Of a stretch of DNA of 64,000 bases, positions 1 to 9,249 are shown piece after piece. The first letter of the stretch is position 1; each line of letters opens with the position of its first letter. Made by a program: the position numbers and the translations under genes. The stretch is from Psychrobacillus sp. FSL K6-2836. GTDB taxonomy: Bacteria > Bacillota > Bacilli > Bacillales_A > Planococcaceae. The notes beneath the pieces were generated by a model. That model made no database searches, was not told where the DNA came from, and saw nothing but the letters and a program-made list of their open reading frames with translations. The DNA lies in assembly GCF_038003085.1 (NCBI RefSeq), contig NZ_JBBOOM010000001.1:2356001-2420000 (forward strand), read 5' to 3'.

Positions 1-46
1 GGGAAAAAAGATTTATTGAATAGGAATATTCACTTTAATATATCCT

Positions 47-81
47 AAACTACAAACGACTGTTTGTAGTTTTTTTCTTTT
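47..81 (+). terminator. Rho-independent terminator of an upstream transcript
   Basis: An 11-bp perfect stem (47-57 with 62-72, loop GACT) is followed by a run of T with few interruptions. It ends whatever unit lies left of the window and isolates the ctsR promoter. Confidence 0.85.
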
Positions 82-100
82 TACGAGCAAATCGTATCGA

Positions 101-129
101 TTGCACATGCGAAAAATTCTCGTTATAAT
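101..129 (+). promoter_or_regulatory. sigma-A promoter of the ctsR operon
   Basis: TTGCAC (101-106) and TATAAT (124-129) are separated by 17 bp, a near-consensus vegetative promoter. It lies directly upstream of the CtsR box, so a bound repressor would cover the transcription start. Confidence 0.85.
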
Positions 130-131
130 AT

Positions 132-148
132 AGTCAAAGTTAGTCAAA
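132..148 (+). promoter_or_regulatory. CtsR operator (heptad direct repeat)
   Basis: Two AGTCAAA heptads (132-138, 142-148) spaced by three bases match the known CtsR box, a direct repeat of RGTCAAA. A third, degraded copy (AGTCAGT) begins at 148. The position just after the -10 element fits autorepression of the ctsR operon that is relieved by heat or by McsB. Confidence 0.9.
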
Positions 149-174
149 GTCAGTTTGTGAGAAGAGGTGAGAAG

Positions 175-648
175 ATGAAAAATATATCTGACATAATTGA
201 AGGGTATTTGAAGGCCATTATAGAAGAAGGAAGTAAGGAACAAATTGAAATTAAGCGAAGTGAAATTGCCGAAAAGTTTCAGTGTGTGCCATCTCAAATA
301 AATTATGTTATTAATACGCGATTTACCCAAGACCGCGGATACTTAGTAGAAAGTAAACGAGGTGGAGGGGGATATATTCGAATCCTCCGCGTTCGAGCTC
401 ATACGAAAGCTGATTTAATAGAACATATTATACAAACACTAGAAAATGGTGCTTCTGAATCCGTCACGGAAGATATCGTTTTTCGATTAATCGATGAGGA
501 TGTTATTTCTAAGCGGGAAGCAAAACTCATTTTAGCAGCTTTAAATAGAACAACTTTAGCTATTCCGCTACCGGCAAGAGATGAATTGCGATCTCGTATT
601 TTATGTGCCATGTTATTAACGTTAAAATATGAAAAAAGTGAAAAATGA
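175..648 (+). CDS. ctsR: CtsR, transcriptional repressor of class III heat-shock genes
   Basis: 157-residue DNA-binding repressor of clp genes and its own operon. The N-terminal half is a winged helix-turn-helix. The wing carries the family's tetraglycine loop (G63-G66) preceded by R62, which in the Geobacillus protein is the arginine phosphorylated by McsB. The C-terminal half is the dimer domain. The ATG at 175 is preceded by GAAGAGGTGAGAAG as ribosome-binding site. An in-frame GTG at 157 would add residues with no support in the family. First gene of ctsR-mcsA-mcsB-clpC, with a CtsR box between promoter and gene. Family length (about 154 residues) agrees. Confidence 0.97.
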   Translation: MKNISDIIEGYLKAIIEEGSKEQIEIKRSEIAEKFQCVPSQINYVINTRFTQDRGYLVESKRGGGGYIRILRVRAHTKADLIEHIIQTLENGASESVTEDIVFRLIDEDVISKREAKLILAALNRTTLAIPLPARDELRSRILCAMLLTLKYEKSEK

Positions 649-665
649 ACGGGGTGTGTTGAAAG

Positions 666-1211
666 GTGATTTGTGAAAATTGTAAGCAAAGACCGGCGAA
701 AGTAACGGTTACCCAAGTGCATAATGGTGAACACTTTGAAAGACATTATTGTGAAGTCTGTGCAAATAGCCTCCACCCGTTTTACGTAGAGTACAAACAA
801 GATCCATTATCTCTGCATCAGCTATTATCGAACTGGTTCAGTCAAACAGAACAACAACCAATGCAACAAAAACAACAAAAAAATACGATAGCATGCGATG
901 AATGTGGATGGTCAATTCAGCGGTTTTTAGACGAAGGGAAATTTGGTTGTGCAAATTGCTACAACAGTTTCCGTCCACAGTTACCTAACGTATTTAAGAG
1001 GCTTCATAATGGAAATATGAAGCATATTGGAAAGGCTCCAGGTGCGCTAGGGGAAAAAATTGCTATAAAAAAACGTATAGAAGCGATTCGCTCTCAAATG
1101 AAAGATGCAATTGACACTGAGAGTTTTGAGGAAGCCGCAAAGCTGAGAGATGAAGCCAGAGATTTGGAAAGTCAACTTTCTACAGGAGGTGACCAAACTG
1201 ATGTCAATTGA
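666..1211 (+). CDS. mcsA: McsA, zinc-finger activator of the arginine kinase McsB
   Basis: 181 residues. Four CxxC pairs are visible (C3/C6, C29/C32, C77/C80, C95/C98), giving two zinc-binding modules. A UVR-type helical hairpin sits in the last 50 residues and resembles the ClpC middle domain. Known role: McsA binds McsB and stimulates protein-arginine phosphorylation, and helps deliver substrates to ClpC. The GTG start at 666 gives MICENC, the conserved N-terminus, with GGGGTG about nine bases upstream. The last codons overlap the start of mcsB by 11 bases, suggesting translational coupling. Confidence 0.95.
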   Translation: MICENCKQRPAKVTVTQVHNGEHFERHYCEVCANSLHPFYVEYKQDPLSLHQLLSNWFSQTEQQPMQQKQQKNTIACDECGWSIQRFLDEGKFGCANCYNSFRPQLPNVFKRLHNGNMKHIGKAPGALGEKIAIKKRIEAIRSQMKDAIDTESFEEAAKLRDEARDLESQLSTGGDQTDVN

Positions 1212-2295
1212 ACATTTTTTAGACAACTCAATTTCTAGTTGGATGGCAGGCGTTGGAAAGCATTCGGATATTGTTATGAGTACAAGAATACGTTTAGCTC
1301 GAAATCTGAATGGCTATCGTTTTCCTTTAGCATTTACAGAAGACGAGGCGCATAAAATTGACCAATCTGTTTCCGCCACTTTGCTGGACGCGAGTGACGA
1401 ACTGCAGATGCAATTTTCTTCTATTCATATAAAGGATGTATCCGAACTAAGTCGCCAGGTGTTAGTGGAAAAACATTTAATCAGTCCAAAGCTTGCTAAC
1501 TCACCTATGACAGGCTCGGTTTTATTATCAAATGATGAGTCTGTTAGTGTGATGGTCAATGAAGAGGATCATATTCGTATACAATGCCTTTTTCCGGGGC
1601 TTCAAATTCAAGAAGCCTATGCGCAGGCAGATGTGTTAGATCGTGTTTTAGATAAGGAATTATCATATGCGTTCGACGAGCAGTTTGGGTACTTAACAAG
1701 CTGCCCTACCAATACAGGTACAGGTTTGCGTGCATCTGTAATGATGCATTTACCTGCATTAACGATGACGAAGCAAATGAACAGAATTGTTACGATCATT
1801 TCAAGGTTAGGAATGGTTGTTAGAGGAATCTACGGAGAAGGTAGTGAAGCGCTCGGTAATGTATACCAAGTGTCCAACCAAACCACACTTGGTAAGTCAG
1901 AAGAAGACATACTTGCTGATCTTCAAAGTATTACCGAACAAATTATTCAAAAAGAAAGAGAAGCGCGGGATGCACTTCTAAAGCATTCAGCCAATACACT
2001 AGAAGACCGACTATATCGATCTTTAGGAACTTTATCATTTGCTCGTATTATGGCGACAGATGAAGCGGCAAGATGCCTATCAGATGTTCGATTAGGAATA
2101 GATATAGGACTCATAGAAGATGTCGATGTGTCTATCTTGAATGAATGTATGGTATTTATGCAACCAGGATTTCTGCAAAAATATGCAGGAACTTCATTGA
2201 ATACCTCCGAGCGGGATATGTTTCGCGCGAAGTTATTAAGGGAACGATTGCAAAAAGAGGAAAAACAGAAAACAAAAGGAGAGGAATCTGAATGA
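1201..2295 (+). CDS. mcsB: McsB, protein arginine kinase
   Basis: 364 residues of the phosphagen-kinase fold. Visible signatures are [10 protein letters not shown] near the N-terminus, the NEEDHIR substrate loop and the CPTNTGTG motif carrying the active-site-region cysteine. It phosphorylates arginines on CtsR and on misfolded proteins, marking them for ClpCP. I chose ATG 1201 over an in-frame start at 1150 because AGGAGGTGA lies just before it and the family begins at this point. The stop codon overlaps the clpC start (ATGA), so the two are tightly coupled. Confidence 0.96.
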   Translation: MSIEHFLDNSISSWMAGVGKHSDIVMSTRIRLARNLNGYRFPLAFTEDEAHKIDQSVSATLLDASDELQMQFSSIHIKDVSELSRQVLVEKHLISPKLANSPMTGSVLLSNDESVSVMVNEEDHIRIQCLFPGLQIQEAYAQADVLDRVLDKELSYAFDEQFGYLTSCPTNTGTGLRASVMMHLPALTMTKQMNRIVTIISRLGMVVRGIYGEGSEALGNVYQVSNQTTLGKSEEDILADLQSITEQIIQKEREARDALLKHSANTLEDRLYRSLGTLSFARIMATDEAARCLSDVRLGIDIGLIEDVDVSILNECMVFMQPGFLQKYAGTSLNTSERDMFRAKLLRERLQKEEKQKTKGEESE

Positions 2296-4739
2296 TGTTT
2301 AATCGTTTTACACAAAGATCTCAAAAAGTATTACAACTAGCACAAGAAGAAGCTATTCGCTTAAAGCATGAGTCTATAGGAACAGAACATATATTACTTG
2401 GTCTTATCCGAGAAGGTAGTGGAATTGCTGCAAAAGCATTAGAAGCAATAGAAGTAGACCTAAAAGTAATCGAAGCAGGGATCGAGGAACTAGTAGGAGC
2501 AGGTAAAGAAGAAGTTGGACCAATTGTTAACTACACACCTCGTGCGAAAAAGGTGATTGAACTTTCAGTAGATGAGTCTCGAAAATTAGGGCACTCTTAC
2601 ATTGGAACAGAGCATCTATTGCTCGCGTTGATCCGTGAAGGAGAAGGTGTTGCTGCTCGTGTTCTAAATAATGCGGGAGTAAGTTTAAACAAAGCTCGTC
2701 AACAAGTTCTTCAATTATTAGGAAGCACAGAGCAAGCGCATGGTAATGGAAACAATGGAGCTGCTCCAGCTAGTACACCAACACTAGATGGTCTAGCTCG
2801 TGATTTAACGCAAATTGCAAGAGAAGGCACATTAGATCCTGTAATCGGTCGCAGTAAAGAAATTACAAGAGTAATTGAAATCTTGGCTCGTCGTACAAAA
2901 AACAACCCTGTTCTAATCGGAGAGCCGGGTGTTGGTAAAACGGCTATTGCAGAAGGGCTTGCACAACAAATCGTACAAAATGAAGTACCGGAAATCCTAC
3001 GTGATAAACGAGTAATGACGCTTGATATGGGTACAGTTGTTGCTGGCACAAAATATCGTGGAGAATTTGAAGATCGATTGAAAAAAGTGATGGATGAAAT
3101 TCGCCAAGCAGGCAATGTTATCTTATTCATTGATGAACTTCACACATTAATTGGCGCTGGTGGCGCAGAGGGTGCGATCGATGCTTCGAATATTTTGAAG
3201 CCAGCTCTTGCTCGTGGAGAAATTCAATGTATTGGTGCGACAACGCTGGATGAGTATAGGAAATATATAGAAAAAGATGCAGCACTTGAGCGTCGTTTCC
3301 AACCAATTCAAGTAGATGAACCTTCAGTAGACGAAGCGATCCAAATTATTTACGGTTTACGTGATCGTTATGAAGCGCATCATCGTGTGAAAATTACAGA
3401 TGCAGCTGTAGAAGCTGCCGTGAAAATGTCAGATCGTTATATTTCTGATCGTTTCTTACCGGATAAAGCAATCGATTTAATAGATGAAGCGGGATCTAAA
3501 GTACGTTTACGTTCGTATACAACACCTCCTAATTTAAAAGAATTAGAAGTAAAGCTAGAAGCTATCCGATCTGAGAAGAATGCTGCTGTTCAAAGTCAGG
3601 AATTTGAGAAAGCTGCATCATTCCGTGATAAAGAACAAAAGCTTAAAGATGAACTAGAAAAAATGAAAAACAATTGGAAAGAAAAGCAAGGAAAAGAAGA
3701 GTCAGAAGTAACAATAGAAGATATAGCGGCGGTTGTGTCTATGTGGACCGGAGTACCAGTCTCTAGGCTGGCACAAACAGAATCTGAGAAGCTATTAAAA
3801 CTGGAAGATAAATTACACGAAAGAGTTATTGGTCAAAGTGAAGCAGTGGATGCAATTTCAAGAGCTATTCGTCGTGCTCGTGCGGGACTAAAAGATCCAA
3901 AACGTCCTATTGGCTCCTTTATCTTCTTAGGGCCTACCGGTGTAGGGAAAACTGAGCTTGCTCGTGCTTTAGCAGAAGTGATGTTCGGAGACGAGGATGC
4001 GATGATTCGAGTAGATATGTCTGAGTACATGGAAAAACATTCAACTTCTCGTCTAGTTGGTTCTCCTCCGGGATACGTAGGGTTTGATGACGGCGGACAA
4101 TTGACAGAAAAAGTACGTCGTAAACCATACTCTGTTATCTTATTAGATGAAATTGAAAAAGCACACCCAGACGTCTTTAATATTCTCCTTCAAGTATTAG
4201 AGGATGGACGATTAACAGACTCTAAGGGTCGCACAGTAGATTTCCGTAATACGGTAGTCATCATGACATCCAATGTAGGTGCGGATGCACTTAAGTTCAA
4301 TAAATACGTTGGATTTAACCTACAAGAAGGTGGCAAAACAGACTATAAAGATATGAAAGGCAAAATGCTAGAAGAATTGAAAAAAGCATTCCGCCCAGAA
4401 TTCTTAAACCGTCTTGATGAAATGATTGTGTTCCATTCTCTTGAAAGAGACCATTTAAAACAAATTGTCTCACTGATGACAGAGCAATTAGCAAAACGTT
4501 TGAAAGAGCAAGGTATTGAATTAGAAATCACAGAAGCAGCACAAGATAAGATTACAACTGAAGGATATGAGCCAGAGTATGGCGCTCGTCCTCTACGTCG
4601 TGCGATACAAAAACATGTAGAAGATCGACTTTCCGAAGAGCTACTTAAAGGGGAAGTATTAGATGGGCAACATGTAATATTTGATGTAGAAGATAATGAA
4701 TTCGTGGTTCGCACAAAAGCTTTAGTGACAGAAGGTTAA
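2292..4739 (+). CDS. clpC: ClpC, AAA+ unfoldase of the ClpCP protease
   Basis: 815 residues. Order: two Clp N-domain repeats (about 1-145), first AAA+ module with Walker A GEPGVGKT (about 211-218), a coiled-coil middle/UVR domain (about 415-460), second AAA+ module with Walker A GPTGVGKT (about 547-554), and a VGF ClpP-docking loop in the second module. It unfolds substrates, including arginine-phosphorylated ones, for ClpP. Starts with two Met codons as in other Bacillales, behind AAAGGAGAGG. Last gene of the CtsR-controlled operon; a strong terminator follows. Confidence 0.98.
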   Translation: MMFNRFTQRSQKVLQLAQEEAIRLKHESIGTEHILLGLIREGSGIAAKALEAIEVDLKVIEAGIEELVGAGKEEVGPIVNYTPRAKKVIELSVDESRKLGHSYIGTEHLLLALIREGEGVAARVLNNAGVSLNKARQQVLQLLGSTEQAHGNGNNGAAPASTPTLDGLARDLTQIAREGTLDPVIGRSKEITRVIEILARRTKNNPVLIGEPGVGKTAIAEGLAQQIVQNEVPEILRDKRVMTLDMGTVVAGTKYRGEFEDRLKKVMDEIRQAGNVILFIDELHTLIGAGGAEGAIDASNILKPALARGEIQCIGATTLDEYRKYIEKDAALERRFQPIQVDEPSVDEAIQIIYGLRDRYEAHHRVKITDAAVEAAVKMSDRYISDRFLPDKAIDLIDEAGSKVRLRSYTTPPNLKELEVKLEAIRSEKNAAVQSQEFEKAASFRDKEQKLKDELEKMKNNWKEKQGKEESEVTIEDIAAVVSMWTGVPVSRLAQTESEKLLKLEDKLHERVIGQSEAVDAISRAIRRARAGLKDPKRPIGSFIFLGPTGVGKTELARALAEVMFGDEDAMIRVDMSEYMEKHSTSRLVGSPPGYVGFDDGGQLTEKVRRKPYSVILLDEIEKAHPDVFNILLQVLEDGRLTDSKGRTVDFRNTVVIMTSNVGADALKFNKYVGFNLQEGGKTDYKDMKGKMLEELKKAFRPEFLNRLDEMIVFHSLERDHLKQIVSLMTEQLAKRLKEQGIELEITEAAQDKITTEGYEPEYGARPLRRAIQKHVEDRLSEELLKGEVLDGQHVIFDVEDNEFVVRTKALVTEG

Positions 4740-4745
4740 TATAGC

Positions 4746-4780
4746 GGGCATTCCGAAAAAGATTCCGGAATGCCCTTTTT
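4746..4780 (+). terminator. terminator after clpC
   Basis: A 10-bp perfect GC-rich stem (GGGCATTCCG, 4746-4755, with 4766-4775) is followed by five T. It should separate radA from the heat-shock operon. The rest of the gap to 5001 begins with CTAGCTCCAG, a fragment of a repeat seen again near 6395. Confidence 0.9.
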
Positions 4781-5001
4781 AACTGTCTAGCTCCAGGATC
4801 TGTGCTTTACTTAAAGATAAGAAAGTATATAAAAATGTACCGTGAACACTTTTTTCGAGGAACTTTAAAGAATGAGTAATCCTGTAATTTCCGTTACAAC
4901 GCACTTTCATGTTTCGAAGCTAGCGTATGTTGGAAACAGGTTTTGAACTAAAGGACTGGGCGTCGTCTTTTGCCTGGTTTTCTTATTACATAGGAGGTAT
5001 T

Positions 5002-6372
5002 ATGGCTAAAAAGAAAACAAAATTTATGTGTAACTCATGTGGATATGAATCCGCTAAATGGATGGGAAGATGCCCAGGATGCGGAGAGTGGAATACGCTG
5101 GTAGAGGAAACTGAAATAGTTTCCAAAGGTCCGAAACGTTCCTTCCAGCATTCAGATGGCGTAGTGCAGAAGGCTACCCCCATTATTTCAGTAGTAACAG
5201 CTGAAGAACCACGGGTGACAACAGACTTTGCTGAATTGAATCGTGTTCTTGGTGGGGGCATTGTACCAGGATCATTAGTATTAATAGGTGGAGATCCGGG
5301 TATAGGAAAGTCTACTCTTCTTTTACAGGTTTCGGCTTTACTTGCCAATAAAGGAGAGCGAGTGCTATATATTTCGGGTGAGGAATCCATCCGTCAGACA
5401 AAACTTCGTGCAGAACGTTTAGGGGTTACCTCAGCTGAGCTTTATATCTACGCTGAAACCAATTTAGAACTAATCAATGAAACTATTGAGAGTGTAGAAC
5501 CTAAATTTGTCATTGTGGATTCTATTCAAACTGTTCATCACCCAGAAGTAACTAGTGCCCCAGGGAGTGTATCACAAGTTCGAGAATGTACAGCCGAGCT
5601 TATGCGAATAGCCAAAACGAAAAACGTAGCAATTTTTTTAGTGGGTCATGTAACAAAAGAAGGTCAAATTGCAGGTCCGCGTATACTGGAACATATGGTA
5701 GACACCGTTTTGTACTTTGAAGGAGAACGTCACCATACGTATCGTATTTTAAGATCTCAGAAAAATCGTTTTGGCTCTACGAATGAAATCGCCATTTTTG
5801 AAATGATTCAATCTGGATTAAAAGAAGTACTTAACCCTTCTGAATTATTTTTGCAGGAGCGATCTCATGGGGCTGCAGGTTCTGCAATTGTTGCCTCAAT
5901 GGAAGGTACCAGACCTATTTTAGTAGAAATTCAAGCACTAGTGACTCAATCTAGCTTTAATTATCCAAAACGAATGGCTACTGGAATTGATCAAAATCGT
6001 GTTTCATTACTAATGGCAGTACTGGAAAAGAGAATGGGATTGCTACTTCAAACGCAAGATGCTTATATAAAAGTTGCAGGTGGAGTAAAATTAGACGAAC
6101 CTGCGATCGATTTAGCCGTCCTAGTAAGTATCGTCTCTAGTTTCCGGGATACAGGGGTTACACCAACAGACTGTTTTATCGGTGAAATCGGTTTAACTGG
6201 AGAAGTTAGAAGGGTGTCTAGGATTGAACAGCGTGTGCAAGAGGCTGCCAAGCTTGGCTTTAAAAGAGCAATTGTTCCAGCATCTAATTTAGGTGGTTGG
6301 GATTATCCAAAAGGAATTCAAATTATAGGGATTGAAACAGTTAACCAAGCAATGAAAGAGGCATTTTCGTAA
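5002..6372 (+). CDS. radA: RadA (Sms), branch-migration DNA repair ATPase
   Basis: 456 residues. An N-terminal C4 zinc finger (C10, C13, C24, C27), a RecA-like core with Walker [11 protein letters not shown] (about 96-105), the RadA-specific KNRFG motif (about 254) and a C-terminal Lon-protease-like domain are all present. The protein acts in recombinational repair and transformation. ATG 5002 has TAGGAGGT nine bases upstream and gives the normal MAKKKTKF start; the in-frame ATG at 4927 lacks such a site. In B. subtilis disA follows directly; here it does not. Confidence 0.97.
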   Translation: MAKKKTKFMCNSCGYESAKWMGRCPGCGEWNTLVEETEIVSKGPKRSFQHSDGVVQKATPIISVVTAEEPRVTTDFAELNRVLGGGIVPGSLVLIGGDPGIGKSTLLLQVSALLANKGERVLYISGEESIRQTKLRAERLGVTSAELYIYAETNLELINETIESVEPKFVIVDSIQTVHHPEVTSAPGSVSQVRECTAELMRIAKTKNVAIFLVGHVTKEGQIAGPRILEHMVDTVLYFEGERHHTYRILRSQKNRFGSTNEIAIFEMIQSGLKEVLNPSELFLQERSHGAAGSAIVASMEGTRPILVEIQALVTQSSFNYPKRMATGIDQNRVSLLMAVLEKRMGLLLQTQDAYIKVAGGVKLDEPAIDLAVLVSIVSSFRDTGVTPTDCFIGEIGLTGEVRRVSRIEQRVQEAAKLGFKRAIVPASNLGGWDYPKGIQIIGIETVNQAMKEAFS

Positions 6373-6401
6373 GAAATAGGAGGACAAATTCTTCTAGCTC
6401 C

Positions 6402-6446
6402 AGCGCCTGTCAAGGCTGAAACAGGCGCTAGTGCTTTTCTTATTTT
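6402..6446 (+). terminator. terminator after radA
   Basis: The arms AGCGCCTGT (6402-6410) and ACAGGCGCT (6421-6429) form a perfect 9-bp stem followed by a T-rich tract. It is embedded in a CTAGCTCCAGCGCC sequence that resembles the ends of dispersed repeats in Bacillaceae and Planococcaceae. Confidence 0.75.
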
Positions 6447-6593
6447 CTAGCTCCGGTGCCCAGCCCCTCGAGTCGTTTCAGAATGCCGGACAAAGGCAAA
6501 GGACGCCTTTATCTTCATTCTTTCAAGCTTACTCCTGCGCAAAGTTCGTTGCTAAAGAACATTGTCGGGGCTTGAGTGGGTACCTGCTCTTTT
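6447..6593. repeat. dispersed palindromic intergenic repeat (CTAGCTCC family)
   Basis: About 147 noncoding bases starting CTAGCTCCGGTGCCCAGC and ending in GGGGCTTGAGTGGGTACC, an imperfect inverted copy, with inner hairpin-forming stretches. It lies where disA sits in B. subtilis. I recall similar units repeated between genes in related genomes; copy number cannot be checked here. Confidence 0.55.
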
Positions 6594-6598
6594 CTGAT

Positions 6599-6628
6599 TA
6601 GACTTATTGTGAAAGATGGAAGTATAAT
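6599..6628 (+). promoter_or_regulatory. probable promoter of yacL
   Basis: TATAAT (6623-6628) with a weak -35 TAGACT (6599-6604) at 18 bp. It falls after the radA terminator and repeat and just before yacL, which otherwise has no visible promoter. Confidence 0.5.
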
Positions 6629-6650
6629 AAAATAAATGGAGGTGGCATAC

Positions 6651-7739
6651 TTGTTAAAATGGATTATTCAAATTGCGTTTGTTTTAATAGGTGGAACATT
6701 GGGGTTGCTATTCTTACCGCACTTATACGAGCTTTTTAATTTATCTAACAACCCTTGGATTCACAATCCGTATGTATCTGTTTTAGTTGGAGCCATTTTG
6801 TTATACGTGGCTGCATTATTTATGACTGACTACTTAGTTAACTTTATCAAGTGGATGGAAGAGCGATTATTAAAAGCGCCCATTGGAGATTTGCTATTCG
6901 GAACGCTTGGTCTGGTTACTGGGTTAATCGTTGCCTTTTTCCTTGGTTCTGCGTTTAATAATATCGCTATACTGGGTATTGGATCGGTTGTACAGGTGCT
7001 ATTGTCTATTGTTTTGGGATACTTAGGTTTCCAAGTCGGTTTTAAAAAACGTGATGAACTGCTTCAAGTTTTTACTCCTTCTAAACAGAATAGTAGCAAA
7101 AAGAAAACAGAGGACGAGGATAACCAAGAATTGAGTCTAGGAACTTATAAATTGTTAGATACAAGTGTTATTATCGATGGTCGTATAGCCGATATTTCGG
7201 TAACTGGATTTATCGAAGGAGTTCTTGTCGTTCCTCAATTTGTTCTGACGGAGTTACAGCATATTGCCGATTCCTCGGATACGCTTAAAAGAACGAGGGG
7301 GCGCCGGGGGTTAGATGTACTGAAGAAACTACAAACAGAGCGAGCTTCTGCTGTGTTAATCGTGGAAGAAGACTTCGAGGATATCCAAGAGGTAGATTTA
7401 AAGTTAGTTCGTCTAGCTAAAAAGATGAATGGAATCGTTGTAACGAATGATTTCAATCTAAACAAAGTTTGTGACCTGCATCAAGTGCGTGTTTTGAACA
7501 TTAATGACTTAGCAAATGCGGTAAAGCCGGTCGTTATTCCCGGGGAAATAATGCATGTTGTCGTTATTAAAGATGGTAAAGAACACAATCAGGGTGTCGC
7601 ATATTTAGATGATGGAACGATGATCGTTGTGGAAGGTGGTAAGGCATATATTGGACAGGCGATAAACGTAGAAGTGACAAGTGTGCTTCAAACGTCGGCC
7701 GGTCGAATGATATTTGCAAAACCACAAGACTCGAAATAA
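6651..7739 (+). CDS. yacL: YacL-type membrane PIN/TRAM-domain protein
   Basis: 362 residues. Four hydrophobic segments fill the first 140 residues. A PIN ribonuclease-like domain follows, with LLDTSVIIDGRIADI carrying the first acidic residue, and a C-terminal TRAM domain (putative RNA binding). The family is conserved beside radA/ispD in Firmicutes; its substrate is unknown. I place the start at TTG 6651 because GGAGGTGG lies right before it and the resulting MLKW N-terminus matches the family. The ATG at 6636 overlaps that ribosome-binding site. Confidence 0.88.
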   Translation: MLKWIIQIAFVLIGGTLGLLFLPHLYELFNLSNNPWIHNPYVSVLVGAILLYVAALFMTDYLVNFIKWMEERLLKAPIGDLLFGTLGLVTGLIVAFFLGSAFNNIAILGIGSVVQVLLSIVLGYLGFQVGFKKRDELLQVFTPSKQNSSKKKTEDEDNQELSLGTYKLLDTSVIIDGRIADISVTGFIEGVLVVPQFVLTELQHIADSSDTLKRTRGRRGLDVLKKLQTERASAVLIVEEDFEDIQEVDLKLVRLAKKMNGIVVTNDFNLNKVCDLHQVRVLNINDLANAVKPVVIPGEIMHVVVIKDGKEHNQGVAYLDDGTMIVVEGGKAYIGQAINVEVTSVLQTSAGRMIFAKPQDSK

Positions 7740-7744
7740 TGAAG

Positions 7745-7782
7745 AAGGGTTGTTTCCTTTGCAAAAGGAATACGCCCTTTTT
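7745..7782 (+). terminator. terminator-like hairpin between yacL and ispD
   Basis: AAGGG/CCCTT and TTCCTTT/AAAGGAA form a two-part stem with a small internal loop, followed by five T. It may only attenuate, since ispD starts 24 bases later and no clear promoter is seen between them. Confidence 0.75.
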
Positions 7783-7805
7783 CTGTGTGATGGAGGTTCA
7801 ATAGC

Positions 7806-8498
7806 ATGATATATACTGTTTTATTGCCAGCTGCAGGCAGTGGGAAACGAATGGGTGCTGGTCAAAATAAGTTATTTTTAGAACTACGTAATATTCCTAT
7901 TTTGATACATACTTTACGAGTATTTGACAGTGATCCGAATTGTGAGCAAATAGTATTAGCTGTGAAGAAAGAGGAAAAAATACTTATTGAACAGCTGCTA
8001 AAAGAATATTGCATTACGAAGGTCGCTGCAATAGCAGAAGGTGGAGACGAGCGCCAGCATAGTGTATATGCAGCTTTAAAGGCTGTTACATCTGAAGGGA
8101 TCGTACTCGTTCATGATGCTGCAAGACCGTTTATTCATCAGGAAGTAATACAACAATTAGTGGAAGTTGCAACTGCCACTGGAGCAGCAGTTGCGGCAGT
8201 TCGGGCAAAAGATACAATGAAAAAAGTAGAAAATGGTATAATCCAAGAAACAGTCAATCGAGAGAGCTTGTGGATTATTCAAACACCTCAAGCATTCCGG
8301 TATACATTACTAGAAAAAGCAGAAAGATTAGCGGAAGCGGAAAATTTTCTTGGAACAGATGAAGCGATGCTTGTAGAAAGATTAGGAGAGCCTGTTCATA
8401 TTGTTGAAAGTACTTATGATAATGTGAAAATGACAACGAGGGAAGATCTTCTATACGGAGAGGTTATATTAAATAAGCGGGAGCAGGAGGAACAATAA
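7806..8498 (+). CDS. ispD: IspD, 2-C-methyl-D-erythritol 4-phosphate cytidylyltransferase
   Basis: 230 residues. The nucleotide-binding motif [11 protein letters not shown] is at the N-terminus, and the HDAARPF and [12 protein letters not shown] segments are typical. It transfers CMP from CTP to MEP, the third step of the non-mevalonate isoprenoid pathway. ATG 7806 follows GGAGGT. The gene ends one base before ispF, and the two form a unit. Confidence 0.96.
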   Translation: MIYTVLLPAAGSGKRMGAGQNKLFLELRNIPILIHTLRVFDSDPNCEQIVLAVKKEEKILIEQLLKEYCITKVAAIAEGGDERQHSVYAALKAVTSEGIVLVHDAARPFIHQEVIQQLVEVATATGAAVAAVRAKDTMKKVENGIIQETVNRESLWIIQTPQAFRYTLLEKAERLAEAENFLGTDEAMLVERLGEPVHIVESTYDNVKMTTREDLLYGEVILNKREQEEQ

Positions 8499-8499
8499 T

Positions 8500-8979
8500 A
8501 TGATGCGAATTGGACAAGGATTCGATGTACATGAATTTGCGGATAATCGTCCGTTAATTATAGGGGGGATTGAAATCCCTTACGAACGAGGGCTAATTGG
8601 TCACTCAGATGCAGATGTACTGCTACATACAATTACAGATGCGGCTTTAGGCGCTATTGGAGAAGGGGATATTGGCAGACATTTCCCAGATACAGACCCA
8701 GATTTTAAAGATGCAGATTCGGCAAAGCTACTAGAGCATATTTGGAAGCTGGTAGACGCTCAAGGTTATAAGTTAGGGAATATCGATTGTACAATTATCG
8801 CACAAAAGCCAAAAATGGCACCGCATATCGAAACAATTCGAGCGCGCGTAGCAGAGTTACTTCAGGCGGATGTATCGCAGGTTAATGTGAAAGCTACAAC
8901 AACGGAAAGACTTGGATTTACTGGTCGTGAAGAAGGAATAGCATCGATGGCGACAATATTGCTTCTTAAGAAAGACTAA
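8500..8979 (+). CDS. ispF: IspF, 2-C-methyl-D-erythritol 2,4-cyclodiphosphate synthase
   Basis: 159 residues. The metal-site segments GQGFDVHEF and [15 protein letters not shown], followed by [12 protein letters not shown], are intact, as is the C-terminal [12 protein letters not shown]. It forms the cyclic diphosphate intermediate from the product of the IspD/IspE steps. AGGAGG lies 9 bases before ATG 8500; a second ATG at 8503 is an equally plausible start giving 158 residues. Confidence 0.97.
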   Translation: MMRIGQGFDVHEFADNRPLIIGGIEIPYERGLIGHSDADVLLHTITDAALGAIGEGDIGRHFPDTDPDFKDADSAKLLEHIWKLVDAQGYKLGNIDCTIIAQKPKMAPHIETIRARVAELLQADVSQVNVKATTTERLGFTGREEGIASMATILLLKKD

Positions 8980-9029
8980 CTTTAAAAAACATATAAGCAA
9001 TGGTAGAATGAATAAAGTTTACACTTAAT

Positions 9030-9230
9030 TCAGCAAAAGTTAAATTCAAACCCTTGCCTATTTAAGTGAAGCCTCCGGCGGATGGCACAGACTTTGTAGG
9101 GAGTATTAGAATGATGTTAGCCTAAAATCGTCGCATCCATGGTACAACGGCTAACTGACCTGCATCATGCAGGCCTAAGCTCAATTCAACATCTGGACAC
9201 AAATACACCAAGGCTAATTTGATGGAACGA
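9030..9230. repeat. noncoding repeat-like region between ispF and gltX
   Basis: The 270-base gap holds GCCTCCGGCGGATGGCACAG (from 9071), a motif I remember as the head of a dispersed element in Bacillales, and an imperfect hairpin at 9149-9180 centred on CCTGC-ATCAT-GCAGG. No T-box core (GGTGGNACCGCG type) and no ORF are visible. No convincing promoter for gltX was found either. Confidence 0.45.
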
Positions 9231-9249
9231 AAACTAGGAGGATATACTT

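Noticed and set aside
9119-9185. Possible T-box for gltX
   Set aside because: No GGTGGNACCGCG-type core and no terminator/antiterminator pair; the hairpins fit a repeat better.
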